A stretch of DNA of 64,000 bases, from assembly GCA_024195585.1 (NCBI GenBank), contig SWBL01000004.1, positions 62,001 through 126,000 of the forward strand. The letters are read 5' to 3'. The notes beneath the pieces were generated by a model. The model was given only the letters and a program-made list of their open reading frames with translations. It had not been told where the DNA came from and searched no databases. Every line of letters starts with the position of its first letter. Position 1 is the first letter of the stretch. The DNA comes from Aureobasidium sp. EXF-3400. Lineage: Eukaryota; Ascomycota; Dothideomycetes; Dothideales; Saccotheciaceae. Below, piece after piece: positions 52,341 through 63,851 of this stretch. The position numbers were made by a program, and so were the translations under genes.

Positions 52341-55109
52341 ATGCCTTCGTCCACAGGCCCAGTGAACGAGGATACTCTCATCACCATCAAGATCTCGTGG
52401 GACGACTGCACCAAGAGACTCAAGTTGCCGCTCAAGGATCTGAGTGCAAACACTCTTCCTATCAAGGTACTATCAAGCTTATCGTCACATGAAAGTGGTC
52501 CATCTCGGCTGACTCTCTCACAGCTCCGCCACCTTCTCTGCATCGCTCCTGACCAGCCCATCGTCTTTGAACGCTATTCCGACTCGGCTGGCGGCTATGT
52601 CGTCCTCGACGACTCCAACCCTGCCGTCTTCAAGACTCTCATCCGTGCTGCCAAGGCTAAGCTCAAGCTCAAGCTGAGAGCTTCTGCTCCCTCGGAGCAC
52701 TCCAAGGTGGATGCTCCTGCTTCAGAGCCATCTGTTGCTCCCTCTTCCTCCGTCGCTCCTTCAAGAAGTGCCACTACTCTCGACCAACACTCCATCGGTC
52801 CCGGAATCTTCGAGTTCCGTGAAGCACTTAGCTCCATGAAGAAGTCCGACATCGAGGCTCCTCTCCCTCGTCCCTTTGGTGAGTCGATCATTATGCCCAG
52901 CTACCCTGCGTTTATTGACGGATCAGACTTCACGGCCAACTCAGTCGCTCAGGGCCCCAAACACGTCCTGCCGCTCCGTGTCGCCGCTCCAGTCGAGGTC
53001 GCCAAAGGACCATGGACTATCTTCTGCAATGCTTGCGAAAAGATTATGCCCAATGTCCACTATCACTGCAGTGCCTGCGATGGCGGTGATTATGACCTCT
53101 GCGAAACTTGCGTCAACCAGGGTGTCTCTTGTCTTGGAGAGGGCCACTGGCTCGTCAAGCGCTCTATTCAAGATGGCAAGCTTGTCAGCAGTACTACAGA
53201 GCGCTTCGCTCCCAAGTCTCAGACTACCGCTGTATCCTCTTCGCCCAAGCCCGAGACTGTCAAGGAGATTCCCGGAGCCTTTACCGAAGACATCAATCCC
53301 TTGTCCGAGTCATCTCGTACTTGCAATGCCTGTGTTGTGACGCTTCCCGACCGCGACTTCGTCACGTGTATCCAATGTGATGACTACGACCTCTGCTTGA
53401 ACTGCCACACTACCAACACACACGGCCATCACCCGGGTCATCACTTCAAGCCCGCAGTCGATGGTGCTGCTCTCTCACTTGCCCAGGAGGCCCTTCTGCC
53501 CGCCGGCCGCAACTTCAGACACACTGCCATCTGTGATGGTTGTGACAAGATGATTCATGGTGTGCGCCACAAGTGCTTCGACTGCCCTGACTTTGACTAC
53601 TGCAGTGAGTGCCTCAAGAATGCTCGTCACACTCATCCTCGTCACCGCTTTGCCGCCATCTATGAGCAGTTCAAGGGCCGTCCTGCTTCGTCCGTCACCC
53701 ACCACGGCATCTATTGCGATGGCCCTCTTTGTAAGGGCAAGTCGCACCAGTCCTACATCCAAGGTGTGCGATACAAGTGTGTCGTCTGCCACGACACAGA
53801 CTTCTGCCAGAATTGCGAAGCCCTGCCCACTTCTTTCCACAACAAGACTCATCCTCTGGTTAAGTTCAAGACTCCTGTCAACCACTTGACTATCTCAACA
53901 GAGAGCGAGACCAAGCATGGAGTTCGCAAGCTTGGTGATCGTGATCCCGCTCGCAACTTGAACACTCCTGCCATGCTGAGCCGCAGACAGTCAGCCAATG
54001 CTACTGCCCCGGTCAAGACTGTCGCTGATATCAAGCCATCGCCTCAGGCTGAGGAGAAGGTGCTCGAAGAGAAGGCCGAGGAGAAGATGATGACAGTCCC
54101 TGAGCCAACCGTGGCCGCTCCTTCGCCCAAGGCTCCTTTGCGCATGCCTGAGGCTGTCTTTGTCGCTGATCGTGTTCCCGACGGTACCGTCATCGCTCCT
54201 AATGCTCGCTTCGTCCAATCTTGGACCCTTCGTAACCCTGGACCCCTCTCTTGGCCTGCTGGATGTAGTGTCCGCTTTGTTGGTGGCGACAACATGCTCA
54301 ACATAGACAACACGCATATCGCAGCCGCTTCTGATATTGCTGAAGCTAGTGAGAGCAACGTTATCGGTCGTGAGGTCCTGCCTGGCGAGCAGTTGCCCTT
54401 CACCGTGACGATGAAGGCACCTGCTCGTGAAGGGAAGTGTATCAGCTACTGGCGTCTCAAATCTGCCGATGGCATGCCTTTCGGTCACAAGCTCTGGTGT
54501 GACATTGATGTCAAGCAAGCTTCATCAACCACTACTGAAGCTGCATCCATGCCTCGTTCTCCCGTCACCGTTCAGCGCTCGCCCCAGGCACAGAGCTACT
54601 ATGCTCTATACAAGGAGCGCATGAACGCTTTGAAGTCACACCTTGACCAGACCAACACAATGCCTGCTGCTGCTGTTGCATCAAACGCAGTCTTACAGGA
54701 AGCCCAGCAGCCCGCTGAGCCTATCGCGGCCGAGCTTACCAAGACTCCTGCCGAAGCAGAGGTTGAGGTGCCCGAGTCAGAGCATGAAGAAGAAGAAGAG
54801 CTGAAGGGCAGCCACATGGTGTTCCCCACGCTGGACAAGGAGAGCCCCACCAGCTCGACCTACCAGTCCTTCAGTGGCTCGGGTATGAGCAAGAAGGTAC
54901 ACGAGCAGACCGAGCAGGCCTCTCAAAGCTCTGAAGTTGCCGACAGTGTTGCTAGCGACGACGAGGGATTCGAAGACATTAGTGATGACCTCGAAGTGCT
55001 CAGCGCCAACGAAGACGAGGATGAGACCGAGGACGATGGCTTCCTCACTGATGATGATTACGACATTCTTGACGCCAGCGACCAAGAGACTGTTGCATCG
55101 ATGAAGTAA
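52341..55109 (+). CDS. NBR1: NBR1-type selective autophagy receptor (PB1, four ZZ, FW)
   Basis: Exons 52341-52466 and 52524-55109 give 903 residues. The 57-nt intron between them has GTAC, CTGAC and CAG but keeps frame and has no stop, so a 922-residue unspliced form is also open. The N-terminus (TLITIKISWDDCTKRLKLPL ... VFKTLIRAAKAKL) fits a PB1 domain. Four ZZ zinc fingers follow at about 205-255, 308-350, 372-418 and 434-483, each with CxxC pairs (FCNACEKIM, TCNACVVTL, ICDGCDKMI, CDGPLCKGK). The FW (four-tryptophan) domain lies at about 583-705 (NARFVQSWTLRNPGPLSWPA, KLWCDID). The acidic C-terminus holds Atg8-binding-type motifs such as GFEDISDD and DYDIL. The role is cargo delivery to the vacuole by autophagy or the Nvt pathway. 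Confidence 0.92.
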   Translation: MPSSTGPVNEDTLITIKISWDDCTKRLKLPLKDLSANTLPIKVLSSLSSHESGPSRLTLSQLRHLLCIAPDQPIVFERYSDSAGGYVVLDDSNPAVFKTLIRAAKAKLKLKLRASAPSEHSKVDAPASEPSVAPSSSVAPSRSATTLDQHSIGPGIFEFREALSSMKKSDIEAPLPRPFGESIIMPSYPAFIDGSDFTANSVAQGPKHVLPLRVAAPVEVAKGPWTIFCNACEKIMPNVHYHCSACDGGDYDLCETCVNQGVSCLGEGHWLVKRSIQDGKLVSSTTERFAPKSQTTAVSSSPKPETVKEIPGAFTEDINPLSESSRTCNACVVTLPDRDFVTCIQCDDYDLCLNCHTTNTHGHHPGHHFKPAVDGAALSLAQEALLPAGRNFRHTAICDGCDKMIHGVRHKCFDCPDFDYCSECLKNARHTHPRHRFAAIYEQFKGRPASSVTHHGIYCDGPLCKGKSHQSYIQGVRYKCVVCHDTDFCQNCEALPTSFHNKTHPLVKFKTPVNHLTISTESETKHGVRKLGDRDPARNLNTPAMLSRRQSANATAPVKTVADIKPSPQAEEKVLEEKAEEKMMTVPEPTVAAPSPKAPLRMPEAVFVADRVPDGTVIAPNARFVQSWTLRNPGPLSWPAGCSVRFVGGDNMLNIDNTHIAAASDIAEASESNVIGREVLPGEQLPFTVTMKAPAREGKCISYWRLKSADGMPFGHKLWCDIDVKQASSTTTEAASMPRSPVTVQRSPQAQSYYALYKERMNALKSHLDQTNTMPAAAVASNAVLQEAQQPAEPIAAELTKTPAEAEVEVPESEHEEEEELKGSHMVFPTLDKESPTSSTYQSFSGSGMSKKVHEQTEQASQSSEVADSVASDDEGFEDISDDLEVLSANEDEDETEDDGFLTDDDYDILDASDQETVASMK

Positions 55110-56130
55110 AAGCGGCGGCTTCTTTTAGACTGACTAGCGACTTGCTCGACACGATCAACTTCCTCTGGCTTTTCTTTCTTTTTTTTCCTTTGTTTTTTTG
55201 TTCGGTTCTGTTGCTATGAAATTGCTGGATGGTGGGATTTGATGGTCACTCTCTAAGGGCAAGGATTTCTCTTTGAGAGGATGGATAGGGCGCAGGGACA
55301 AACACGGACTTTCCTTTACAGCAAATGGTTACCTAGTGCAGGTAGTTTTTTACTCTTCTCTTAATCTCTTTTTTCAATGCTTGCTTGTCTCAAGTTGTGA
55401 TGTGCAGATGGGTATGAAGTCGCCGAGGTGTGAGATGATGGGCTTCATGTGCGGCTAAGTCAGGTGGTAGGTGGTACGACCCTGTCTCTATCAATGCATG
55501 TTTACTGTCTCTAACAACGACACGCAAAATGACTTTTTTGGTGTCACAGGACTGAGAGTCGATTGAAACAGCAGAGTCCCCCCTTTAATTGGGTCGTCTG
55601 TTGCTGCCTTCGACTTGTAGAAGAGAATACCGTAAACTTGATGTTCAGCAAGGATTGAGCACGCTGAACCACACTAGGTATTCACACCACGACCAAGAAA
55701 TTCCCAAAGCATCACAAGTGCAAGAGACAAACTAAAGGAATGGTTGCAGAGTACATCATACAGATGCTCTGGGATTTTGGAACGATCACAAGGCAGGAAA
55801 AGAAATCAAGGATCAAGAGACCGAGTAAGTCGAGTAGTCAAGCACATGCACAAAAAAGCAGCATGCAAAGAAGAAATACAGCGATTCAACAGGCTAACAA
55901 ACAAGAAGCACGTTTGGAGAACAATTCAGATGTAAATATGTAAGTTTTTTAATTCGTAGCTTCGTACGTTTCAAAAAAGAAATCTAGTATAGGAACAAGA
56001 AGAGGTCGTCTTTTCGGAGTGGAATATGCTGATCAGACCCAATTTCCCAATAACGCCTGTGCTGCTGTATCGCGGACATACTCTTCTCTCGATTGCAAGA
56101 TGTTTTTTGTAGTTGCGTTTCTTTCTTCTT
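55110..56130. other. Convergent intergenic region
   Basis: About 1 kb between the 3' ends of NBR1 and RTF1. It contains T-rich runs (55171-55200) after NBR1, consistent with transcript ends. Small frames at 55740-55943 are not supported. Confidence 0.45.
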
Positions 56131-58052
56131 TTAGATGTCGATGTCAATGCCCAGGTCCATGTCGGCAATGATGTCTTCGTCCTTGGGCTTCTTCTTGAAT
56201 CCACCCAATGTCGTCTTCTTCAGCTTGTCGTTGATGGGCGTGCTGGTGCCAGTGCCGTTTGCGGGTGTGCCTGTTCTGCTGATATCGCTGGCGTCGCCGA
56301 AAAGGTCATCAGGTACTGCGAGTAGCTTCTCCTTAGCAGCCTCCGCTTCCCGACGTGCCTTTGCAGCGGCCTCCTCTCTGGCTTTTTGCAAGATGCGCTT
56401 CTCGGCCAACTGTGCTTTACGCACGTCTTCACTGTTGGCTTTGCGATTGGCGCGGTTGAGAGCGGCGAGACGTTCCTGTTGCGCGAGTTTGCCGTTTTGC
56501 TTTGCTGCGTTGGCGGCTGCTTGTGCTGCTTTGGCTGCACCATTGCCGGATCCCAGAGCTGCGAGTTCTGCATCGCATTTGGCGACTGTAGCTTCATCGC
56601 CGCGGGATGCGGCTTCCTCACGGCGTTTCTCGATCTTCTCACGACCGTAGTTTGCGAACTTGGCTTGCAGGGCGTTTGTGCGGTTGATCTTTCTTTGGAT
56701 ATCTTCGTCGGTCCATTGGTATTCGAGGAGGGCGTGGATATCGTCGAGCTTGGACACCAGCGCTTTCTTAGAGGGCAGGCGCAAGGAATCGGTAGCCAAA
56801 GCGGCCTTGAAACGTTCGAATTCAGATTCGGTGAAACTTGAATCGGAACAGGCGATGAAGGGCCACTCCTTCTCAGCCTTGCCATGAGCGACAACTGCGT
56901 ATTGATCGGTGACAAAGGGCTTGCCGTTCAATCCTTCCATCTGGTAAGGTTTTCCTGAGGCAAAGCCTGAGAGGGTCAGCAAGGTTCGAATGCGTAACGC
57001 AAATGTCTTGACAAACCTTTGATCTGAGCCATGCGGTACTGCGGTGCTCCCGTGTCGCGATTAACGCCAATGCTTACACGAGCATAGCAGTTCCTAATGC
57101 TAGTCTCGAAAGTTGGGTAGAAGCAGACTCTGGCAAAGTTGGTACGGCCAATACGAGCACGCTCGAAGTCGCGCAATGTTGCAGGAGCTTCGTCGCGTGC
57201 AGCAGCAGCTCGAGGCTTCTCATCCCACTCAACCTCGCTGTCACCTTCGGCGTCTCTATCCGAGTCGACATGGTCTCGTGAAGGGGAGCGATCTCTTCTG
57301 CGATCATCCTCGCGGTTTCTTTGTTGGCCCTTCATCTCTCGCTCTCTCTTGTAGGCTTCCAGAGGTCCGCTGGCCTTGACCTTTGGTCTGCTGCTCTTGC
57401 GCTGATCATCATCGTCCAAGTCAGCAGCGGCAGCCTTGCGCTTTCTCTTGTCGGCACCGGCTTGCTCTCTCTTGCGCTGTTGGAGGATCTTCTTGAGTTG
57501 TAAATCCTGGACTCTTCTCTCGACTTCTGCGGCGCGTTCGGCAAGGATTTCTTCTCGACGGATCTCGGTCATGGCCATGACTTCGGCGCGATCAGCCTCG
57601 GAGCGGAACTTGCCCTCGATGGGGTACAAAGGAGCATCGTGGTCGAAGTCGATGCCGTCTTCTGAGTCGGATTCATCCATGGCAGCAGAGCCTAGCGATC
57701 GGGGAGATGAAGCGGCCGAGCTGAGATGGCAATCAGTAGGCGAAGTCGAACAGCATGGCGAAGTAGGCAGATTGAAGAGAGGTTGAGAAGAAGAGTGTGG
57801 AAGCAGGTGGACTTACGCTTCACCTTCTTCCTCGGAGTCATCCTTTCTCCTTCTTCGCGAAGCAGCAGATGAGCGCGACTTTGACTTTTGAGCAAGAGAG
57901 CGACGAGGGGGAGAGCGATCGGGCTCTGAGGACAAGGCGGCATGTTCAAAGGGAGACGAGGGTTGTGTCTGTCTGTTGTCTGGTCTTTCGTCGTCGGAGC
58001 TATCGTCGCCAGCAAGGGCAAGAAGCTCAGCATCAAGCTCGTTGTCAGACAT
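56131..58052 (-). CDS. RTF1: Paf1 complex subunit Rtf1 (Plus3 domain)
   Basis: Rtf1 belongs to or works with the Paf1 complex on elongating RNA polymerase II, stimulates H2B ubiquitination through its HMD, and binds Spt5 through the Plus3 domain. Exons 57817-58052, 57017-57720 and 56131-56966 give 591 residues. The N-terminus is MSDNELDAELLALAGDDSSD, followed by Arg/Ser-rich sequence. The segment DHDAPLYPIEGKFRSEADRA and the coiled helix after it fit the HMD region. Plus3 (about 230-360) shows LRDFERARIGRTNFARV, TSIRNCYARVSIGVN and QYRMAQIKGF. A long charged coiled coil and an acidic tail (ADMDLGIDIDI) follow. Introns have GTAAGT and GTTTGT donors. Confidence 0.94.
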
Positions 58053-58470
58053 GGTTGGAGGATGTGTGGTCGGTGGGTGGTTCAGGGGAGAGAGGTATTA
58101 GTCGAGCGAGGATCGAGTATCGAGGCTGCGTTGGAAATGGGAAAAAGATGAAACTGAAAGGACCAGCCGTAGAAATCTCGCAAGATGTGTAATCGGCGTG
58201 GCTGGGGATAATAAATTAGCGCGACAATAGGATGGTGAGTGAGATTGAATAAGTTAGAGTGAAGCAGCGTCGACGCTTCAGTTGCTCAATCCAAGCTCGC
58301 CAAGCACGTCCAAAAGTGCCTCGAATCGATGACATAGATACCTAAATGTTGCTTCGCTTTCTGCCCTTCATTCCATACACTGAACACGCTTGATTTGTCG
58401 CCTTAACCTGCTGAACAACTTGGGAAAGACCAAAACTCAACATCTGGCCTTGAAAACAATCACAACCGAA
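58053..58470. promoter_or_regulatory. Divergent promoter between RTF1 and COQ7
   Basis: The 418 bp lie between start codons on opposite strands. No specific site is assigned. Confidence 0.5.
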
Positions 58471-59268
58471 ATGTCGCTCCGTCAGCTGAGCCGCTGCAGC
58501 AGGGCCATGTCCATGTCGCCTCGTTCACTGCATATCGGCTCTCTGCAGCATGCAGCACCTATCACCACCTCGTCAGCCCCGCCGAGTACCGAGCCAAAGC
58601 CTAAGACTATCGAGACTGGTACTTCAGGGAAGAGGAAGCGTCCCCTGACTGCTGAGCAGGAACGCTTCCTGGATTCTGCTGTACGCTAGCCCCATGCTCC
58701 GAATAACTTTGAACACCAGTCTTACCGTTTCTAGCTCCGAGTAAATCAGACTGGTGAACTTGCTGCTGTTCTCATATACCAGGCACAGACTCCACCCACA
58801 GTCAGAGCCCATCCCCATCTCCGCCCTCTCATGAAACACATGTACGATCAAGAGGCTGGTCACTTCAAATACTTCAACAAGATCATAGCCAAGCACCGCA
58901 TTCGTCCCACGGCTATGACTCCAGTCTGGGGTCTTGCTGCCACTGCCTTGGGTTGGTCGACAGCCATACTGGGTCAGGAGGCCGCTATGGCCTGCACAGA
59001 GGCTGTTGAGACCGAGATTGGCGAACATTACAACGCTCAGGTGCGAGAGCTCCTGGCATGGATGAAGGACATGGAAGAACGGGGAGAGGAGCCTGGCGAA
59101 GAGATGACAGACTTGCTTAGAAACCTCCGAAGAATTAGAGACGAGGAGCTTGAGCATCTTGATCACGCCGTCGAGCACGATGCAAAAGAGGCTCGTCCAT
59201 ACGAGCTCTTGACCAACGTTATTCGAGGCGGTTGTCGTGCTGCAATTTGGGCTAGCGAGAAGGTCTGA
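58471..59268 (+). CDS. COQ7: 5-demethoxyubiquinone hydroxylase Coq7
   Basis: Coq7 (Cat5) is the mitochondrial di-iron monooxygenase of the penultimate step of ubiquinone synthesis. Exons 58471-58680 and 58735-59268 give 247 residues. The N-terminus MSLRQLSRCSRAMSMSPRSL is basic and lacks acidic residues, fitting a matrix presequence. The iron ligands are visible in two repeats: VNQTGELAAVLIYQAQ with DQEAGHFKYF, and AVETEIGEHYN with DEELEHLDHA. The C-terminus GGCRAAIWASEKV is characteristic. The insertion between repeat halves (MKDMEERGEEPGEEMTD) is ordinary for fungi. It is divergent from RTF1. Confidence 0.95.
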
Positions 59269-59701
59269 TCATACCGAAGGGCTCAATCTGTGAGTTCTTC
59301 CGCACCCATGATTAACTAAAATCCATCGTAATGCCAAACCCCGATCGCACCTTCTGCATCCTTTTCAATCGAGTTCTGTCGGAGCTCTCAAGAGTAGGTC
59401 GCCGAGACAATAGCCACAATTGAATCTGGTCAATAAGAGAAACCAACAATAGTACCATTGTCGGCAGTCTCGTGCTATTGTAGAGCCCCATTGTGCTTGG
59501 TCGATACCAGGCTCACTTGTCTCACTCGTGCAGCTGTCTTTCCTAAGTTCTCTATCTTGTCCACCGCACTTCCTTCCATCACGACTACCACTTCGCAGCA
59601 GTTTACCTTCATCCTCATCTAAACTTGCTGAGCCTCTTCCATTTCTTCTATCTCCAGCCGTAATATTTTACCCCAACTTCTCACTTTTGCTCATCATCAT
59701 C
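59269..59701. other. Intergenic, promoter and C/T-rich leader
   Basis: About 430 bp between COQ7 and the small unknown gene. Its last 150 bases are strongly C/T-rich (59525-59700), as in the leaders of many fungal genes. Confidence 0.45.
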
Positions 59702-60316
59702 ATGGCTTCCATTGCTCATCGGCTTTCTCCCAAAGCTCTCGCCAAACATCTGCGCGAGCTCGGTTTCGAGAACAAGCTAATTCGCAAATTCGTGGGATCA
59801 CCCTACAATGTCGACTATGCCACGGCTCTACTCAAATCTTATTCACCACCATCTCGTAAGCCTAGAAAGGGCAGGTACAACGATCTGTGTCTTCACAAGG
59901 GTGCACGCAACCAACGTAAGTCGATACTCGACATGTCCGACTATGTCTCATCCTCATACTGAGCTCTTCCAGTCTGGGTGGTCTACGATCCGCTCAAGCA
60001 CAAGCCCATCTTTGACAACGACGCTCTCATGCTCACCGTTCGCTTTGCCATCTTTCAACCTGGCAATCCGCGTCTCATCGAGTACAACACCAAGACCACA
60101 TCTCTTCGCATCCGCTCGTCAAGAATAATCGTGGGTCAGCAAATCAAGTACACCGCCAATGGGCCAGTCCTCGAGCCCCTGAACGAAGAAGAAAGCGAGT
60201 CTGAGCCCAAACCCGTTACCGCTACCACTACCACAAAAGGACGAAAAGCCACCAAAAAGTCCAAGTCCAAGTCTAGCAGCGACTCTGAGCTTACGGAAAT
60301 GGAATCTGATACTTGA
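59702..60316 (+). CDS. Small conserved-looking protein of unknown function
   Basis: Two exons (59702-59915, 59973-60316) give 185 residues from ATG 59702. The intron has GTAAGT and CAG, and exon phases agree. The N-terminal part is basic and helical (HRLSPKALAKHLRELGFENK). A compact middle follows (WVVYDPLKHKPIFDND, LTVRFAIFQPGNPRLIEYN, SLRIRSSRIIVGQQIKY) that looks like a small beta-rich fold. The C-terminal 50 residues are Thr/Lys/Ser/Glu-rich and disordered, with a KGRKATKKSKSKSSSD stretch that could direct nuclear import. No signal peptide or membrane helix. I do not recognise a family. Confidence 0.7.
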
Positions 60317-61964
60317 TCGACTTTGGAGGAGTTACGGTTCACGAAGATGGCATGCACGAATGTTTCAATCAATTCAAGTCTTATCAGTCGTTGGCTAAAT
60401 GGCCCTTTCTGTCTCTTTCAAACCCTGCCTCACAATTTAATAATTCCTTCCTCCTTTCCTGCTCTACTTGACCATGCCTTCTTCGATACGTAACTCCATA
60501 CTCACGTTATTATATCGCGTATCCCATCACTGCTTTCTACTCCCGGACTGTTGTTTCTCATTTTCCCAGACCACCGGCGTCTATATATATATATTTTTTT
60601 TTTGACATGTCTTACGAATATCCAGATGTTATGATCCCGCTCTGACAAAGACCAGCGGTCCAAGGGAGAAACGTCCTTGAGAAACATGCTCAACAGGATC
60701 TTTAGCGATTTGCAATACCTACTGTTTTTCTGTTGTACAACTGAGAGGCACCCAATTAGTCACAGCAACAGCTATCTGCTTACACCTATTCATCCTTGAT
60801 TATCTTTCTGCGAGGAGAATCCTCCCGTGTAGATGTTGGCACCGGATACCGGGTCCAGGTACTGTGCTGTACGTCCGTTCGATCTGCCGATCGGTGGTGT
60901 TCCAGGAACGATAAAAAGCAGATACAGACCTGATAGAGAACGTTGCAGTACATACCTCGTGGCTTGCCTTTGTTTCGCTTCATGTTTCGCTCGTAGTCGT
61001 TCCTGTTTGTTTCTATTGCGATAATCAGTATCAGATCCTGAGTACTAGACGGTCCTAAATTAGGGCTCTTTATCCTGATGATGATGAGCAGTCCTGTACC
61101 GAGCATTCCGCCTCGGCTCAGCGGCTGAATGATTATCAAGCAGAAACCCCGTTCGATAGCACAACCTTGATCTGTAAAATCACGTGCACACAAAAGCGGC
61201 CCACCATTCCTGGGACCTCAAAAACGTCAGTCTCCCTCGCGCCTTGTGCTTTTGCGCCAACCGACGTCACCAAAGACATCATCGAGCAAGACGACCGACC
61301 AGCACCGTGCGGTACAGCAAAGAACGCAACGCGCCTGTACGGACATACGCCGCAGCGATCAATTAATCCATACAGCTTCAAACCGGTGGCACTTTTGTAC
61401 ACACGCGCGTCTGAACACACGAAAAGCTTTCGCTGAGAAGAATCTCACCTGTTTTTCGCGCGACTGAAGGACAATTGCGTCACCAGATTTTCAGAGGAAT
61501 AAGACGCAGCTATCCAGCAGAGCCTCACGTCAGGGAGCCTCAGGCAGAGACTCGACAGACGATATCGAATCTTCACGCGTCGCTGTCGACCGCAAAGCAA
61601 ACCATCTCGCTGCCGGTAAGTCTTTTTGCCACTGAATGCGACAGGAGCGGAGTGCGACGCGATGGCGCGAGTGGGGACGGAAACCAACTGACAGCCGGAG
61701 CCGCACGCGCGCACGCTTCGTCCAAGAACATATGTTGGGGTGCCGGACTGACAATATCGTTTGACAGGAACATCGTTTCTTTGAAAGTTGTTTTTTTTCT
61801 GACTGAAGTCGGAGTTTGGCTTGTCAGTTTGAGAGTTGAAAGTCAGGAGGAACACCTCGCAAAAAGCCCAGCCAGCCTATCGCATCAGCTTGCAGAAAGT
61901 GCGACGACGTCATCGCCTCTCACGGCCGCTACTTCCCATTTCATTTTCCATCACAACAACAAAC
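60317..61964. other. Long intergenic region upstream of the AtfA-type gene
   Basis: About 1.65 kb without a supportable gene. It includes the 3' flank of the small unknown gene and, on its right side, a likely long promoter and leader of the bZIP gene. Frames such as 61475-61981 overlap the bZIP start in another phase and lack content. Confidence 0.4.
60582..60603. repeat. (TA)n followed by a T run
   Basis: Alternating TA from 60582 to 60594 runs into about ten T. It is a simple sequence in non-coding DNA, about 270 bp after the stop of the small unknown gene. Confidence 0.7.
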
Positions 61965-63851
61965 ATGTCTTCTCCAGCTGACTCGAAGACCAAGGATGTG
62001 TTGAAGCAAGAAGGTAAGAGCTTCCATTTTATTATTCTTGTCCTGTCATGGGGTGTGGTGGTTATCATCATCCCCGCCTGACGTCGCCTTGCCTCTGATG
62101 ACGCATGAGAGGATTTGATGACGATGAATGCCATCTCATCTACCACGTACTGACGCGACCGTCAATTGCAGATACCTCAAGCCAAGATAGAGCACCCTCT
62201 CCTTCGCGTCAAGGTATGTGCTGTTGGCAACCAGATCGCGACTTGGATTAGCTGCTGACATTCATCTCAGACACTCAGCAGAACATACCTGCCATTAAAC
62301 AGCCGGAAGATACTAAAGCATCTGGTGACGGCGCAAAAGAATCTAACGCGTCCTCGACCAATGCGCCGCTTGCACCTCCACCCGTTCCGAATAAGGCCTC
62401 TAACGGAGACAACGACTATTTCAGCGGAGCTCACAGTGCCGCTCATCTAACCAAGGAACCTAACCCTTTCGAAAGCGCTTTTGGAGGTTCCACCGAGACA
62501 CCTGGCAAGCCTCAACTTCCTGGAGTCAACAGTTTAACATCGCCTGCTCCTCTGCTTCCCGGAACCACTCCCAATTGGCCCGGTTCTCTTCGTTCAGGAC
62601 CTCTTAGCCCTGCCATGCTAACCGGCCCAGCGGGGTCGTCCAACGACTACTTCAGCAACGACCATCACTTTGGCGGCAGTTTCCCTACCCCTAACGAATC
62701 ATCTCTCAGGACTGGTCTGACTCCTGGCGGCGGCGGGTCTATGTTCCCCCAGCCTAGCCCCAACTCGCAAGCAATCTTCAACGCAATCCAGAGTGGAGGT
62801 GCCACTCCTGGTACTCTAGACTTCCACAGAACTGCTATGCACGCGCGCGCTTCTCAAACAAACGTAAACGGAAACTTCAATATGCCTCAGCCACCTACTT
62901 CCGCCGCTGCCGATCCTAACATCCAGCCCAACCTTGACAGCAAGGGCTTCGGCCAACAGCAGCAGAACGATACCTTTGAGCAGCATGACGCCAACGATGC
63001 AGCCAACGGTCTCTTCATGCTTGCCCAGGCTAGAGGCAACAATCGCAACCAACCTCAGCAATACCCGCCACCTCAGTCACAGCCTCAGATGAACTACATG
63101 GGCAACCCTCCACACCTACCTGGTGGTCTTGGCCAACAGGGACACGATGGATCAGCCAACATGTCAGCCCGTGCCAACAAGAACTCTATCGGCAGCAACC
63201 TTTCCGGGTCAACACAAAATGAGCACGGCAACTTCTCCGATAGTGACGGAGACGTCAAGCCCACCAGAGGCAAGGGAAAGAAGAACAACAACACTAAGAA
63301 CTCGAACAATGGCAGACGCAAGGCCGAGGATCAACCCAAGGGATCCAACAAGCGCCAAAAGACTAGCATGCCATCTATGGACGAGGACGAGTCCGACAAC
63401 GACGACATGGACATGGAGAGAGGACCGGACAACAAGAAGATGACTGACGAAGAGAAGCGTAAAAACTTCCTCGAAAGGAACAGGTACGTGCCCCCACAAC
63501 ATGATTTGTGGCTTGGACCATGCTAACATGGAAAAAAGAATCGCTGCCCTCAAATGTCGTCAGCGTAAGAAGCAGTGGCTGGCTAACCTCCAGCAGAAGG
63601 TCGAAATCTTCTCAACTGAAAACGATGCGCTGGCCGCCACTGTCACTCAGCTGCGTGAGGAGATAGTAGGACTCAAGACTTTGCTCCTTGCCCACAAAGA
63701 TTGTCCTGTCTCGCAAGCACAGGGAATCAGCGGCATGGCAATGCAGAACATTGCTGGTGAACCCCATCAATTCGCTAACCCCTATGGTATGCAGATGTCT
63801 CAACATATGCAGCAGGGAGTACCATCGCAGGCCAACATGCAGAGACGGTAG
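61965..63851 (+). CDS. atfA: Atf1/AtfA-type bZIP stress transcription factor
   Basis: Four exons (61965-62013, 62172-62213, 62271-63483, 63539-63851) give 538 residues. The two small first exons encode MSSPADSKTKDVLKQE and DTSSQDRAPSPSRQ. Conserved Atf1-like segments follow: NPFESAFGG, a Pro/Gly-rich activation region with many S/T-P sites, and GATPGTLDFHRTAMHA. The bZIP spans about 430-495: basic region KRKNFLERNRIAALKCRQRK, then leucine-zipper heptads (LQQKVEIFSTENDALAATV). The motif LLLAHKDCPV is typical of ATF/CREB proteins. The last intron (63484-63538) splits the basic region exactly at ERN/RIAAL. In other moulds AtfA acts downstream of the Hog1/SakA MAP kinase in oxidative and osmotic stress, conidial tolerance and secondary metabolism. 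Confidence 0.93.
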
